Notes: generated by a model from the sequence alone, not told the origin. Counted from the first letter of the stretch, positions 1-12,490 are shown. The stretch is 64,000 bases of DNA from Agroathelia rolfsii (GCA_018343915.1 JABRWF010000003.1:4836001-4900000); one strand, 5' to 3'. Numbers and translations are program-made.

Positions 1-2371
1 TGGTATATCCCGCAATGTCGATGTAGACGCCTTGTTCTTCCAAGCACCTCCTCCATCTCGTAGTGTGAGCCGCCATTCTTCGGCGTCCGCATCATCCCAG
101 AGGCATGCTTCTGTCATAGCCATGCCGAGCCCCGCAGGCCAGCGCCCACAAAACAGCAGAGCATGGTCCGAATCTTCAAATGGCTCAGATGCTGCGGGCT
201 CGTGGCAGTGGCACAGCAAGAATGGCACCGACAGCAGCAACAACAGTGTTGCTCACGATGCTATAAAGCCACACCTACCACCCAAGCCTATATCTATGCC
301 CAGTCCCAGTCTGTACTCTCCCAGTTTACTTCCATCATCGTCCTCCATGACCTCGTCTAGCTCGTTCGTATCCTCACCGCCACCAGAAGCGGAAGATGAT
401 GCATTGTCGGAAGCATTGGCGATGTCCCTAGCCGAAGCCAAGAGGAGAGAGCAGGAGCTTCGTGCGCAGGAAGAGGCGGAGGTTGCGCGAGCCTTGCGGG
501 AATCACAAGCTTTTGCGCCTAGGAGGGAGAGTTACTGGCCTGTTAGCGATGGGTCATCGTCGTCCTCTGCTCCAGCATCAACATCGACCGCCGGCCTGAG
601 TGCTTTGCCTCCTATTTCCGCCTCATCTTCCTCCTACACACCCTCGGAGTATGCCAGCGATATATCCAGAGCGATTAGCACTAATCCCTCCCAAATGGAG
701 GAAGATGAGGCTTTTGCACGTAAGCTGGCTGAAGAAGACGTACCCCCAGATAGCATTCCTATTATACCTATGCGAATGCCAGAACCTATTCTGGCACCGC
801 CGCCTTTGAATATAAGACACGCTTCTCCATCGCCTCCGAGGAGTAAACTATCACAAATCCAAGAGGACGAGGAGCTTGCACGGAAGTTGGCGGCTGAGGA
901 GGGGAACACCGAGTGTGTCCGGCAACACTCGGAAAGCCTACCTGTTTCCCCGGTTCCCACACCACAACACAGTTCCTCAGCCCCGCCTGAATATACACCC
1001 AGATTGCCCGACAGATCATCGCCAACCCAACCATCAGTACTCTCCACTTCCAACAGCTTGCCTCAACCACCGATCACTTCCACTGGTTCTCCATCTTCGT
1101 CTTCTCATTTGCTCGGCACTGGCAAACAATCACGACCGTCATCATCGCATGGTGGTTCTAGCTCTTCGACCCAAGTACCATCGCCCACTGCTGGAGGAAG
1201 ACCAACTAGCGCTTCGCCCGCCATAGCTGGCCCATCACCGGGGTTGAGACCAACTGTCGATTCTATTTCTTCTACTCGTAGTTTCAACGCTTCTCGAACC
1301 AGTTTCCTAGATGTGCTTGAGACGGATAACATAGAGGAATCTAAAACTAATCCTTCCCCTCCGCCGCCATTGGCTCCTTCTCAATATGCCGTTTCGCCCG
1401 ATTTACTTTGGGGAGTCAGTGAGTCCTGTTTTCTTTCGCGTCTTTCCTGCGATCTCGGTTATCTGATGTTAATGACAGCCATGTCTTTTTCGTCACCTAA
1501 CATAACTGAGGAGCAAAAGATTATGCCAGGGGGAATACCGAATATTATAAACCTGCATTATGGTAAAGTTGGATGATCGAGATCCCCAATCATATCTCAT
1601 CTCATTGATATCCTAGGTCAAACTTCACCTCTCCACATTCAGGCACCGTCCTGGCATCAAATGTTGATGTTGATGGCTCAGCTCAGCAACACGAGGATAG
1701 AACCCACTATAGAGGCTTTAGCAGCATCAAAATCAGATTTGTTTCTTCGTACGGTGATCCAATTCGTTAGAGTAAGTAGCCCTGTTGTCGTTCTTTTTAG
1801 TCCGCCCCTAATATACAATATGCCTACTACTTCCTAGATCCATCCATCCTCGACGGATTGGCGCACTATTGTCTGGCTCACGCTAGACTATCCTGTGCCT
1901 CCAACACCCAACAAAGCGAAGTACATGAATGGGGACGTCAACATTCTCCCATACTCCTACACGCTCTCGCCTATCCCACCTCTTCTCAAGGAAGGCAGCG
2001 AAACCGCACTGTCAAAAATCTACTCTGTGCCTGCGACGAGCAGGAATCCGTTCCCGAAGATGCCCATCAAGTTCCCAGATCTGGCCATGTACCTTCACTC
2101 CGTGCTCAACGAGTCGCGGAAGATGATTAATGATTCGTCTAGTGGGATACGCAAGTTGGCGAAGAGCACTGACTTGTGTTATCCTTCACCTGAACCGGCC
2201 CCCGGTGTACAGGAGGAAGAGTCGGTGGGTAGTAGCGGTATGCGTTCGATAGGTGGGCGGTTGAGGGATATGGTGCGTAGGGGGAATAGGCATAGCGGTG
2301 CTCGGGGATTGAATGATGATACTTATGTGTACGTTACGCCTTTTTACGCTGATGACCAGGAGTGGGGGTAA
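1..2371 (+). CDS. UIM-rich protein, 5' end outside window
   Basis: The 3' part of a gene of unknown function; the frame is already open at base 2, so the start codon lies upstream. Exons in the window are 2-1418, 1479-1562, 1617-1771 and 1838-2371, coding 729 residues. The N-terminal half is low-complexity Ser/Pro-rich and carries ubiquitin-interacting-motif-like helices: SEALAMSLAEA (about bases 406-440), EVARALRESQ (about 478-507), and two acidic copies of the pattern ARKLAxEE (about 712-735 and 877-900). These suggest ubiquitin binding. The C-terminal 250 residues form a conserved-looking, non-repetitive region (motifs KIMPGGIPN, APSWHQMLMLMAQ, DWRTIVWLTLDYP) that I do not recognise. The UIM call is motif-based; a role in ubiquitin-dependent sorting or signalling is inference. 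Confidence 0.75.
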
Positions 2372-2882
2372 GGCCATCAATCCAATTGAAGTGGAGGGTA
2401 TTTCGTAGACGTTATTATTTATAGATTGTATAGTATCATGATATCAGTGCTCATAGGAGTGTGTATGTAGTATATTTTTTTGAAATACTGTATCGCTCAT
2501 TAGCATCATTCAATCTAATGTAACGTTGCATTACCTACCTGACAAGGCGGTTGGCCGTGTAGATGTTACATGTACTCGAATATTTGCTTCCGCGACACCA
2601 GTGGCATACGAATCCCAAATGCTTCCGAGCTCAACTCCTTTCAGTGTTGCCAGTGCAGCATTGACTTGTGCGACGCTACTTTACCGTAGCCGATACGGCG
2701 CCTCTACTGCTTACCATCTGTTACAAAGTATAGCTTCTGATGTGGGCTGCTCGATCTGTTTTTTTTGCGGTGCTGACATACATGCCGCCATAAACTTAAT
2801 AGTCTACTTAATCGACGTACCGCCTGGGGCTGACAACAACCAAACTTATTTCTACAAGAATCAACGACAAACTTGACGAGCC
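2372..2882. other. Intergenic, 511 bp
   Basis: Between the UIM gene stop and the THOC7 start. A 116-codon open frame in the middle has no recognisable domain and ordinary intergenic composition. It presumably holds the UIM gene 3' UTR and the THOC7 promoter; I see no TATA box or repeat. Confidence 0.6.
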
Positions 2883-4058
2883 ATGTCTACGACTGTAACG
2901 ATACCTATGGCTACTGCTGAAGAAGAAGGTGAAACCCTCTACTAGGCAGCCGTATCTCTCAATAGGCTGCCCTATTCTATAACCCCCAAGTTTGCTTACA
3001 ATGCATACACAATCCGTTTTTCTACTAGATGCGATCCTTCAAACCCGTATCATCGTAGACGAACGGCAAGCGCTCCGGCGTCTCATGAAGAAATTCCACA
3101 GCTACACCTCACTCTCGCATCCCACCATTCCACAATCTGCCGCGGTCACTTCCCTTGCATCCCCGGCACTTTTACAAGAAGCACGGGATATGTTTTTGGT
3201 CGAGCTTGCGTCGTATCAGTTGCTGCTGAAGAAAACGACGATGGCGTGTGACGCGGAGAGGCGGCAGGTGGACGAGTACAGACGGCAGAAGCATCAAATA
3301 GGTCGGAATTGTGTTTCCTGGTTGTATGTGTGAGGCACGGCTAACATTGAAGGAATACGACTAGGTGTTGAGCTGGAATCTCTCCACACACAGATAGGAG
3401 AACTGAAACTGTCACTGGATCAAGCCCAATTGGAACGGCGTCAGAGAATCGAATACGATGTCGTTGCGGATAGAATCAATACACTCCCAAGTAGAGATAC
3501 GTTAGAAAGGTAAATCCAAAGATGGTTTTTTTTCCACCCCTACACACATGCTAACAGTAATGAAGCTCCATTCAAGAGCTCGAAGCAGAGATGAGGGCTA
3601 TTCAAGAGGAACGCGACCATCAAAGCACCATCATACGTGCCCAGAAGGATGAGTTAGACCGTGTCCTCAATTCGTTGATCCAATTAAGACTGCTTGGCAA
3701 GAGCAAGGCAACGGTATCATCAGCAATAGGCACACCATCAGCCTCAAATAGTCCCCTCCCCGAGCCCGTATCACAGGGCCAAGGGGCTCCTATGGACATT
3801 ACAGAAACAAACGTCGACCCGGATGCGAACAAAAGGTCCGGAACAGCAGTATCATCGTCATCCGTGCCGTCTAGGGAGACCCCGTCCGGTGCACCATCGA
3901 CCACCACCGAGGCTCTGGATGACGACTTTGAGATGGGTGAAGTCTCTGAGAACAGGCCCACATCGTCGACGCGGTCGAAGAAAAAGGCCAAAGAGGATTT
4001 GGAGGAAGGGGAAGCGAGCGACTCAAGTAGTGTTCTTTCAGAGCCGCCAGGCGAATAA
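2883..4058 (+). CDS. THOC7: THO complex subunit 7 (THOC7-like)
   Basis: Subunit of the nuclear THO/TREX complex, which couples transcription to mRNA export. Exons 2883-2928, 3029-3301, 3365-3509 and 3566-4058 give 318 residues. The N-terminal third matches the THOC7 family in layout: AILQTRIIVDERQALRRLM, then a helical block with CDAERRQVDEY. A long coiled coil follows, containing RIEYDVVADRI and SSIQELEAEM, which is the family's signature order. The tail (about residues 200-318) is acidic, Ser/Thr-rich and probably disordered, and is longer than in animal THOC7. The second intron uses a weak GTCGGA donor, chosen because it keeps the conserved coiled coil in frame. The stop codon lies 1 base from the stop of the convergent tRNase Z gene. 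The family call rests on sequence pattern; the function is from the family. Confidence 0.85.
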
Positions 4059-4059
4059 A

Positions 4060-5477
4060 TTATATCGTTATTGTCATTAGATCGCGTGCACAAGTGATAC
4101 TACCTGCGTATTTCTGAGCAGCTAAACTAGCAATCGCATCCATCACGATCTTTGTTTCGGGGTTGACGTCATCGTCACCTGGATACCTGTAGAACGAGGG
4201 TTATATATTAGAATTGACAATATGTCTGGGTCAAGAGAGCAAAAAATATGGAAGATTACTTGGCTGAGAAATGATTGAGAATCAGACTGCGAGCTTGGAT
4301 TCGAGAAGCAAAGGCGCCAGCCATCTGAGGTGTCGAATGGCCTCTTGATTTCGCACGTTCCTCTACTATCTCGTACGTATCGGTTGCCTTAGTGTTAGGA
4401 TCAATTCCAGGGAGATGGGCGTTTGTCGCTTCATGTACGAGAACATCGCTATTCGTAGCAAGTTCTGCGATTGGTGAAGGATCGTATGTGTCTCCTAGGA
4501 TCGTAATTTTGCGTCCAGGGCGATGTGGAGGACCGTGGAGGATCGTACCATCGGACAGCTCTACACTTTCACCTTTTTGCAAGCGGGAGAGAACAGACTT
4601 GGGCGTCTTCGTTCGTTCGAGGTGTGGAAGATATTCCTTTGGATTCATCTTACCTGGAAGAGGCGATTCCTGGATTGTGTATCCTATACAAGGACAAGAA
4701 TGAAGGATTGGCGCAGCTGACACAGAGATTGAAGAGTCCCGGAATATGTTTTGCCATACGCCATTTTGTTGTAAAATATTACGGCCACTGGGCAATTCGC
4801 CATGGGCAAGAGGTAGTTCCGTGAAGTCTCCATCGACGGGATCTGAGGGTAATCGCAGCTCGTGCACAACGTAGGGATCGCCTAGGAAGGTATGCGTATA
4901 TTTAATACCTGATCGAACCTAGAAGAGATCGTAAATAAATTTGACCGAGAAAAGAAACGGGGTTCAACCAACATATGCGCGCGTTCCTAGAGGGCCATAG
5001 ACCTCTAAGGGTGGCTATTGACTGGGATCAGCAACACCATACAATAACAGTGAGCAGATAATTTTGATAGGTAAAATTCACTTTATTGGAGGATGCCGGT
5101 GATTCTTCTAGTCTTGGATCCATTGCGCCTTCAGTCATACCACCTGCGCCGTTTAATCGACTGGCAAGCACAGGCAATAAGCCAAAAATGTGATCACCTG
5201 TTTGCATAATTTACGATTGGGTAAACTGTGAGAAACACATTACATAAAACAACATACCATGGGTATGCGTTATAAATATTTTGTTAATCCTTCCAAATTT
5301 CACAACGCTCCTTTGGATTCTATGCTGTGTTGCCTCTCCGCAATCAAAAAGCCATACATCACCACCGAGCTGTAGAGCCAAAGATGAATGGTTTCTAGAT
5401 GGAGACGGCTGAGCAGAAGCTGTCCCAAGGAATGTCAAGGAAATAGTGGACAGACGAGATACAGAAACTTTGTTCAT
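4060..5477 (-). CDS. Short-form tRNase Z (3' pre-tRNA endonuclease)
   Basis: Metallo-beta-lactamase-fold enzyme that removes the 3' trailer of precursor tRNAs. Exons (minus strand) 5477-5258, 5197-5082, 5014-4973, 4918-4260 and 4186-4060 give 387 residues. Visible motifs are an N-terminal strand with [17 protein letters not shown], then [11 protein letters not shown], the zinc-binding HxHxDH motif as THTHGDH (split by intron 1), [29 protein letters not shown] and a C-terminal LNHFSAKYPGDDD block. The length and single catalytic domain fit the short (ELAC1-type) form rather than the double-size ELAC2/Trz1 form. The ATG at 5477 was chosen because it starts the conserved strand; upstream in-frame codons are not ATG. 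Whether it serves nuclear, cytosolic or mitochondrial tRNAs cannot be read here. Confidence 0.88.
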
Positions 5478-5683
5478 AGGATAGAAGTTTGCAGTTGAAT
5501 GTACTTGACTAAGTTGAATTCTCAGGCTCGAGGTCCGAGTCACTCAAACTCTCAAGCATAGCGAAGTTATCATTCATACATCACGACTGTTTAGATCATA
5601 ATTCAATCAGTTCTGACGGTGATGATTTCGACTTGATCGATATTAATTTGGGGTCATATTTGTCCTAGGCGAAGTAGCTACCG

Positions 5684-5763
5684 GTCCCTTTAGATTAGTG
5701 GTTAGATCAGCTCGTTGTGGTTAGAGCTCCGAGCAGACGCAGGCTCGAATCCTGCATGGGACA
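5684..5763 (+). tRNA. tRNA-His(GTG) with an 8-nt intron
   Basis: Acceptor arms 5684-5690 and 5756-5762 pair except for a T:T at the sixth pair; the discriminator is A5763. The D stem GATT/GATC, anticodon stem GCTCG (5710-5714)/CGAGC (5730-5734) and T stem GCAGG (5739-5743)/CCTGC (5751-5755) are all complete. The loop reads TT-GTG-G, then 8 extra bases (5721-5728), then C, so anticodon GTG is at 5717-5719 with an intron in the standard place after position 37. The B box GGCTCGAATCC is near-consensus, and the core CTCGTTGTGG resembles yeast tRNA-His. Confidence 0.83.
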
Positions 5764-5772
5764 TGTTGTGGA

Positions 5773-5777
5773 TTTTT
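5773..5777 (+). terminator. RNA polymerase III terminator of tRNA-His
   Basis: A run of five T starts 10 bases after the discriminator base, as expected for a polymerase III stop. Confidence 0.6.
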
Positions 5778-6043
5778 GTCATTCCTCTCAGCAAAATTGA
5801 ATGTCGGTTTTTTTATTCCACCGCACTGAAGGATGTAACCAGATGATTTTTTTTATCATTGAACAAACATCATATTTGATAGCAAGCATATATTATTGTC
5901 GCATAGAGCAGTCGTGCGCAGCACCTAGAGATATAAAAGCATGAGAGTTGGTATATGTTGTATAAAAAGATCAAAAAATGATGAGAGATTAAGAGAGTTC
6001 ATGCAAGAAACACAATATGAAGAAAGATAAAGAGATATCAAAA

Positions 6044-9000
6044 TCATGTCGAAAGTAGTCCATGCGCTTGCAGCAAAGCCCTGAATCTAGGAAACAGATA
6101 TCAGCAAAGGCTACGAGAACAAATACGTATAATACCCACTCTTCGCGCTCTGACTCCAGCTCTTTTATTCGTCGTTTCAAAAACCTGAGATATATCGCGT
6201 TAATCGGGCATAAATAAGAAGGGAAGGAAGACTTACGAGTTTTCTCTGTCAAGTTCGTTCCTGGCTGCCTTTGCATCTTGCAAATCTGCAGACATAGCTA
6301 CCCATGCTTCATCATCCGGCATATTGGCGTCTTCGTACATCCTATCCAACTCCTCATTGAAGGACTTTCAAAGAAGAAAAAAATTCAACGTCGCGAGCAT
6401 TTCTACACGGCAATATCATGCATACCTCGTACATAATGTCTTTCTCAGTGGTGGCATCGTCCAGAAGGCCCTTGATTAGATTCGCTTGCCGTCTCACGTT
6501 CTGAACTTCGCTTCGAGTCTTCTCTAGCTCACTCAAATTCTGGAAGATTATTAACATTAGCGTATCCATGAGTTACATCAGGACTAAAAGAATGCCTTAC
6601 ATGCTTGAATTGGTCGGAAAATTCCTTCAGACCAAGGTGAATGGATGCATAATTCGAAGAGACATTGCTTAGCAGGCCATCGGCTTCGTCTAGCAAATCC
6701 CCAGAGGATTGGTTATTTGCCGGGTCAGCCGAGCGAGGTGTTAATGCATCGGCAGTGTTGCTTCTCGGTCGCGTAGGCCGAATTGACATGTCACCCTGTC
6801 GCTTCATAATCATGACGCGCATCTCTTCCATGCGTTCCTGTGCCGCTTTGTTCTAATGAACGCAATATTTGGATGAAACGCTTGATTTTTTGGTGAATTA
6901 ATCATGCTTACCACAGGTGGGTTCATGCGCTGGGGAATACGTGATCCTGAGCCTACGGGCGAGGTAGGTCGCAAAGACATCACAGGAGACTGTGGGCGTT
7001 CATCGTCATTCAGCTGTGTCTTGGCACGCTTGATCGCTCGTCTGGAGGTCTCGATCTAATGAGGATGTTAGTATAAGTACATGTAGTGGAAAGTGCTGGG
7101 CAGAATTTACATCTTCTTTTGCTGTTTCTAAATTATTTAAAAGGTGATCCCAATTACCAGTGTAAGATGATGATGCATGTGGGGTTGAAACCGAGGCGGA
7201 GTTGGTTGCCGAGAAGAGGGTAGCTTGTAAAGGCAGCATATGTTGTTGGGTAATTGTTTTGGGACTTCGGGCAAGGGGGGAATCCACGACGTAACTTCGA
7301 CGGGCGGGAGTTTCTCCGAATGGCGTTTTCTTCTTTATTGATAATGGCTCTGTCCCTTCCTTGGGAACTTGCAACATAGATAATCGTCTTGGCGTCTCTT
7401 CCAGGGATGGGTCTGGCGAAAATGTTTGACGCTTACTTCGCGGTATTGGCGATTTGACAAGATTAAGCCCAGATACTTCGTTGATGGCATGATGATTATG
7501 GGAGCTTCCTTGGAAAGCAGATTCTTGATCCGAATCTGTCGGTGTGTATGCGCGTCCAAAGGATGGTAAGGGTGAAGGACTTCGAGGACCGAGTGGCCTT
7601 GGATCTTCTGATGCTTGAGAGACCGGACGCGAATGTCGAGAGGAGGGGCGCAGTGTTGTGTCATGAATATTTGATGTGCTCGGTAACGATTGTGACATAG
7701 TAGGCGCGTATGCTGAACTGCGCGAAACAGGACGAGAAGGCGGTGGAGGCTCATCTAAAATATCAGTCAGTCACTCGAAATAGACCAATCAGGAATGTAT
7801 CAAACCTTCGTAGACGACTTCATCTACCCCGGCATGATGGTCATTAAGAGACGATTCAGGTTGGGCGCGACTATTCTGTCTGGCCAGCTCAAGACGTCGT
7901 GCCAAGTCTTGTTCTGATTCATCAATGTGGATCGTTCTATCGGCGATATCGTCGATATCACTAAACATGGTCTCTGGCTCAACAGAGGACTCTCGCGAAT
8001 GCAATACAGAGCTTTCTCGTGATGCATGTCGTTTGACAAGTTTCTTGGATTTGGACGGCGAAGATCCACCACCGGCAGATTCCTCGTCGGTAGTTGCAAC
8101 AGATGTAGCAGATGAATTTGATCGATGCGTAAATCTCATGCTATCAGTCGCTGTACTGCCTGTCTGGGTGGATGCCCGGCTTATTGATTTGGCACGTCGA
8201 TGGGAGCTCATAGATCCACCAAAAACGTCTGGCTTGGAAGAACTGCCTTTCGAGTCGAAGAGACGTCTCGAGAGAGCATCCAATCCGAATATGCTCGCAC
8301 GAGAGCGACTGGCGGTAGGAGTGGGTGGCAGAGACGCTCTACCGCTGCGGAAAGTGAATAAGCCAAATTGTTGAACTGAGAAATCGACGTTAGATGAGCG
8401 GGTCGCTTAGTAATAGATTTTAAGCGTACTGGTTTGGACGATTTTCGCCGGGACACGAGATGTTTGTACTATGTCCTGCTCTCCTTCGTCATGGGGATCG
8501 CTGGATGTTACAGAATATCGCGATAGGTCCCCTTCCATGGGCTGTATCCGCACGACGACAAAGGGTGGGGCATTGGTACCGAAAGGTATGGGATCGGCTG
8601 TTCCACGCTCGTCGATATGCACAACAATTTTGGTCTAGAGTGACATCAGTATGCATCATGGACATACAAATACGTTGAACAAACCTTCTTTGGTTCTCTC
8701 AAAAAGTGTTTCCGCTGGTATACGTTAAAATATGCTTGAGCCAACGTAACACGACCAGCACGCGATTCGACCTCCCTCTCCTGAGCATGCACTGCAACCG
8801 ACTGTCCGTCTCTTGTGCGGTATTTAGCTTGCATCAACCAGAGGTTGTTGAGGAAACGTCGCTTTTCAGCTTCTGCACGTGAGGGATCAAGGTAGGTTGG
8901 TACGGGAGGATGAACGACCGACATTGAATGAAGTGCACGTCCTAACCAAACGTCCGGATCACCAGGCGGTAAATTCTCGAGGTAGAATTGAATGTCTGAT

Positions 9001-10472
9001 CCATTTTATGGTCAAAATTGGGGCATTGCAAGAACGTGAGAAACCGACCTGCGCCTCCAACATCCGTAGCAACTACATCCGTAATCTCAACCACCCCCTT
9101 GCATACCAAGCCACTTCTCTTGAGTCCAACTGGTAACGGGCCTATCTTCCTTGCCTTTTCCAGGTCATCAATCCCCGTCAGAGAGCCGGCAGATCTCTCT
9201 CCATTTCCCGGTCGTTTCACGAGTATCAACTTATCATCGAACAAAAATAGCGTACAGTGTAATAAACTGATGCTACCGTTGTCCAATATGTGGTCCTCTA
9301 CGTCAATCCAATCCACCAACATCCGTGTATGGGAGAAGAGATGAGCTGGAAAGCCATCGATAGTAGTGACGAGGCAGTACATAACGGTGGCCCGCTTTGT
9401 GTAATCATCCGTCTCAGCTTTTGCGATCTCACTTGCTAGATTGTGCGCTTCAAGCAATTTAGCACGTTGTGGATCGTCGGGTGCCATGAATTTCATCATA
9501 GTACGAATGAGAAGCGTATAGCGGGGAATGCGCTGAACGGGATCCATAAGCAGCTCACGTAGGCCTACGCGATTTCTGGAGTCGGCTGAGGAGTATTTAA
9601 TTCGCTGTTTCAATATCTAAGACGTCAACGTTATCCCAAGAAGATCCGACAAACGTACATCGATGTATGCCACAAAGGGTGATGATTTCTTATTTATCTC
9701 TCGCTCAAAGATGTCTTGCGCTTCTTCTCGTTTTGCGTAGTATTGTTTGTAATGTTCAAAGCCTCTGATGTCCTTGAAGTGTTTCAACATGACGTCTCCC
9801 ACACCACCGACGGTTTGAGGCCCGGTCGGGCCTTGCATGGCTTCCAAATCGGCCAATAGAGCCTCGTTGACGGGCAATAACATATCGATATTTCCGAAAA
9901 GGGTTTTCGCTTCATAGGTTGGTAGGATGGAGGTATCGCGACTCCGGGAGAATTTACGAAGAGGATCAGCATAGTCGTACTTGAGGATTTGTAACCGCCT
10001 GACATAAGATCCTTCAGTGGTCACTAGTTCATTGATGACGTCTTGAAGAGCGGAAGTATCGGTGGTAGTTCTCTGCCGTTGATGTGGATCCTGCGGAGGC
10101 AAAGAGGTCATTGTATCAGTAAACTAACACTATGCCGCGTCAAGTTGTAATGCCACCCCCAACAAACACGTACATCGGGCTGATCGTTGGCAGAATTGTC
10201 TTCACGAGCATCTATTGGGTCTCCCAGTGACGAAACGAGATGTATGACGTCTATAAATCAAGTACCAAGATGATTCAGGCATAGTAGGACTAATGACCGT
10301 TGATAAATGCGCTACCTGCGGGCAAAGTTTTGCCGTGCTCTGCACTTTCGACCACAACACCGCAGAAAAAGACCCTTCGAGTGACATTTGGAGCCGATGT
10401 ATCAATCTTGGTAGGGAATGACTCATCACCACGAGCGAGAGGTACTTTACGAGGCGAGGTGCTGAGAGCCAT
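6044..10472 (-). CDS. Rho guanine-nucleotide exchange factor (DH-PH, coiled-coil tail)
   Basis: Predicted Dbl-family activator of a Rho/Cdc42 GTPase. Fourteen exons (minus strand): 10472-10316, 10250-10174, 10090-9659, 9616-9049, 8995-8685, 8634-8430, 8375-7806, 7754-7111, 7055-6912, 6852-6601, 6539-6426, 6364-6237, 6184-6140 and 6080-6044, giving 1227 residues. The DH domain spans about residues 90-300, with the opening helix VINELVTTEGSYVRRLQIL and the conserved block LLMDPVQRIPRYTLLIRTM. A PH-like module follows (LFLFDDKLILVKR). Residues about 500-950 are Ser-rich and probably disordered. The C terminus is a coiled coil (SELEKTRSEVQNVRRQ, ELDRMYEDAN) ending in ALLQAHGLLST. The architecture recalls fungal Bud3-type polarity GEFs, but I assign only the DH-PH class. 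The last intron uses donor GTGGGT. Confidence 0.85.
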
Positions 10473-10942
10473 GAAAGCACAAAGGGAAAGGACCGGGAAG
10501 AGAAAGAGAGTGCGAGAAAATATACAGAGGAATCGTCAAGACCGTCTCGTTCGTCAACAGCGTCAAGCCTATAGGATAGATATTGGACAAGTTACAGTAC
10601 TGGGATGTGTGCACACTTGGTGCTCCCGAAGGACAAGTATCGGTTGTGGCAAGATGGTATATTCAAACTCCGACCGTCCTTGCTTCAACACACACGTCAT
10701 GTGACCGCTTCATTATCACGTGTATGTGTTTACAGGCACCGGTATTTCCGGTACGGAGCGTCCCGGCGGCTGTGCAGGGCGTCGATCAAAAAAATCAAGG
10801 TTGAATTGAGCAAGTGACCATTTTCTATGGTCTCAAAAAACATCCTACCAGCTCGTTTTGATCTCGCGTAGCTGGTCTGGGGAGCCATATATCAGGTTCG
10901 CAAAATGGGATACCCCACAAACACCCCGCAAAAGCAACCAGC
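10473..10942. other. Divergent intergenic region, 470 bp
   Basis: Separates the RhoGEF start (minus) from the GDSL esterase start (plus) and must hold both promoters. A CATATATCAG stretch about 55 bases before the esterase ATG is a possible TATA element. The short open frames here have no domain signal. Confidence 0.5.
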
Positions 10943-12092
10943 ATGCTCAAGAATATTTTCTTCTTCGCGTCTCTCGCCGTAGGCTTGAGTGCAGCTAGTA
11001 CTAATGTTGGCGTAAGGCGTGGTCAGATTAAAAATCTTGTCACTTTTGGAGACTCCTACAGCGACGTGGGTACCCCTGCAGACGGCGGATTGGCATGGCC
11101 ATCGTATGCTGCGCAGGATGGGGGATTCAACCTTTACCCATTTGCCAAGTCTGGTGCGACCTGCTCCAACAACATCACTTCTCGTCCGTTCCCCAGCCTC
11201 TATGAGTCTCAGCTTCCCGCATACCTTGCCGAACGAGCAAATGGGACGCTGGAATTGAACGAGGACGAAACGGCTTACACGCTCTGGATTGGGACCAACG
11301 ACGTGGGCACAAACGGCCTCCTCACGGGCCATGGCGCGCCTGGCGTCTCCGTCGTGGATACCACCGCGTGCGCAGTGAGCTGGGTTCAGACAATGTACAA
11401 TGCTGGTGCACGCAATTTCCTCTTCCAAAATGTATGTTCATGATCCTGATTTTCATGTTCACATACAAGTTCACTAACGTTTGGCCATATACCAGATGAT
11501 ACCGCTGGAGCTCACTGTCCTATACAGTGTAGATACCTACTACAACCATTACTGGACCTTGGAGCGCAATTCAACAGCTTGGAATATAGCCATGGCGGAG
11601 GTGACCAAGGCTGGAAACGCCATCTCCTACCTCATGCTCCAGCAGCTTGCCACTACTTTGCCCGGTGCTCACATCGGTAAATCTCTCTGTCCTTATTTTT
11701 GAGTTCTGTCCCGGAGAAAATAAATTGATCCATAATTGTTCAGGCTATTTCAACTCATCCGCACTCTTCCTTGATATGTACCACAATCCATCTCAGTACC
11801 TCAATGACACTGCGCCATTGAACGTAACCGGCGCCGTTAAATCATGTGTCTATGCCGAATACGAATCTACAGCAGACACGGGCGTTTGTACGATTGCAAA
11901 CGGCACGGCCAGGGACAGCTTCCTCTGGTATGACGAGTTACATCCATCTGAACAGGTCAGTTGTATCGACATGGATCGTCTTTGGCGTTTATTTCTGACT
12001 CTATTTCCATCCAGGCGGATCGCATCGTCGGACGCCAAGTCGCAGCCGTACTAAAAGGCACTTCACAAAATTACACTACTTGGTTCAGTTAA
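10943..12092 (+). CDS. Secreted GDSL (SGNH) esterase, CE16-like
   Basis: Extracellular carbohydrate-type acetylesterase of the GDSL/SGNH superfamily. Exons 10943-11431, 11496-11676, 11744-11955 and 12015-12092 give 319 residues. A signal peptide covers about residues 1-17 (Lys then a hydrophobic Phe/Leu core). Block I is FGDSYSDVG with the nucleophile Ser38, block III is GTNDVG, and block V is the catalytic DxxH as DELHPS near the C terminus. Several N-glycosylation sequons are visible (NNIT, NGT, NST, NDT, NVT). Length and block order fit fungal CE16 acetylesterases acting on plant cell-wall oligosaccharides; substrate is inference. It sits between the two minus-strand RhoGEF genes with no evident functional tie. 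A polygalacturonase gene lies about 8 kb downstream. Confidence 0.88.
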
Positions 12093-12490
12093 AAGCACAA
12101 AGAACAGGACAGTCATCGATCATAGCTGCGGAGAAATCGTGTTTGTGCATCGTATGATCAACAAAACGAGGGAAGCAGAAGTAGATAATGTTACAGGAAT
12201 TACATAGGGGATAGTAGCTCAACGCAAGAGATAGAGAGAGAAAAATAAATGGTGAATAAAAAACAGATACGGAGAATGTAGTAGATACCGTGTCAAGCAT
12301 GAGTATGAATATAGATCTATAGTCGATTCTTATATATCAGTCCATGCAAGGGATGAAAAAGAGATGTGCATATGAGCTTGCTTGCGATGGTGGGTATCTA
12401 GGTAAGAGATAAGAAAGAAGGAGGGAAAGGGAAGGAAAAGAGAGAGAATAAAGAAAGGAATAATATGCCAGAGTCTAAAAGGTATCGATA
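12093..12490. other. Convergent intergenic region, 398 bp
   Basis: 3' flanks of the GDSL esterase and the second RhoGEF. The right half is purine-rich on the plus strand (repeated GAAAG/GAGA tracts about 12410-12465). No gene seen. Confidence 0.5.

Noticed and set aside
2526..2876. Plus-strand frame of 116 codons before THOC7.
   Set aside because: No domain, no intron pattern, and it would overlap the THOC7 promoter.
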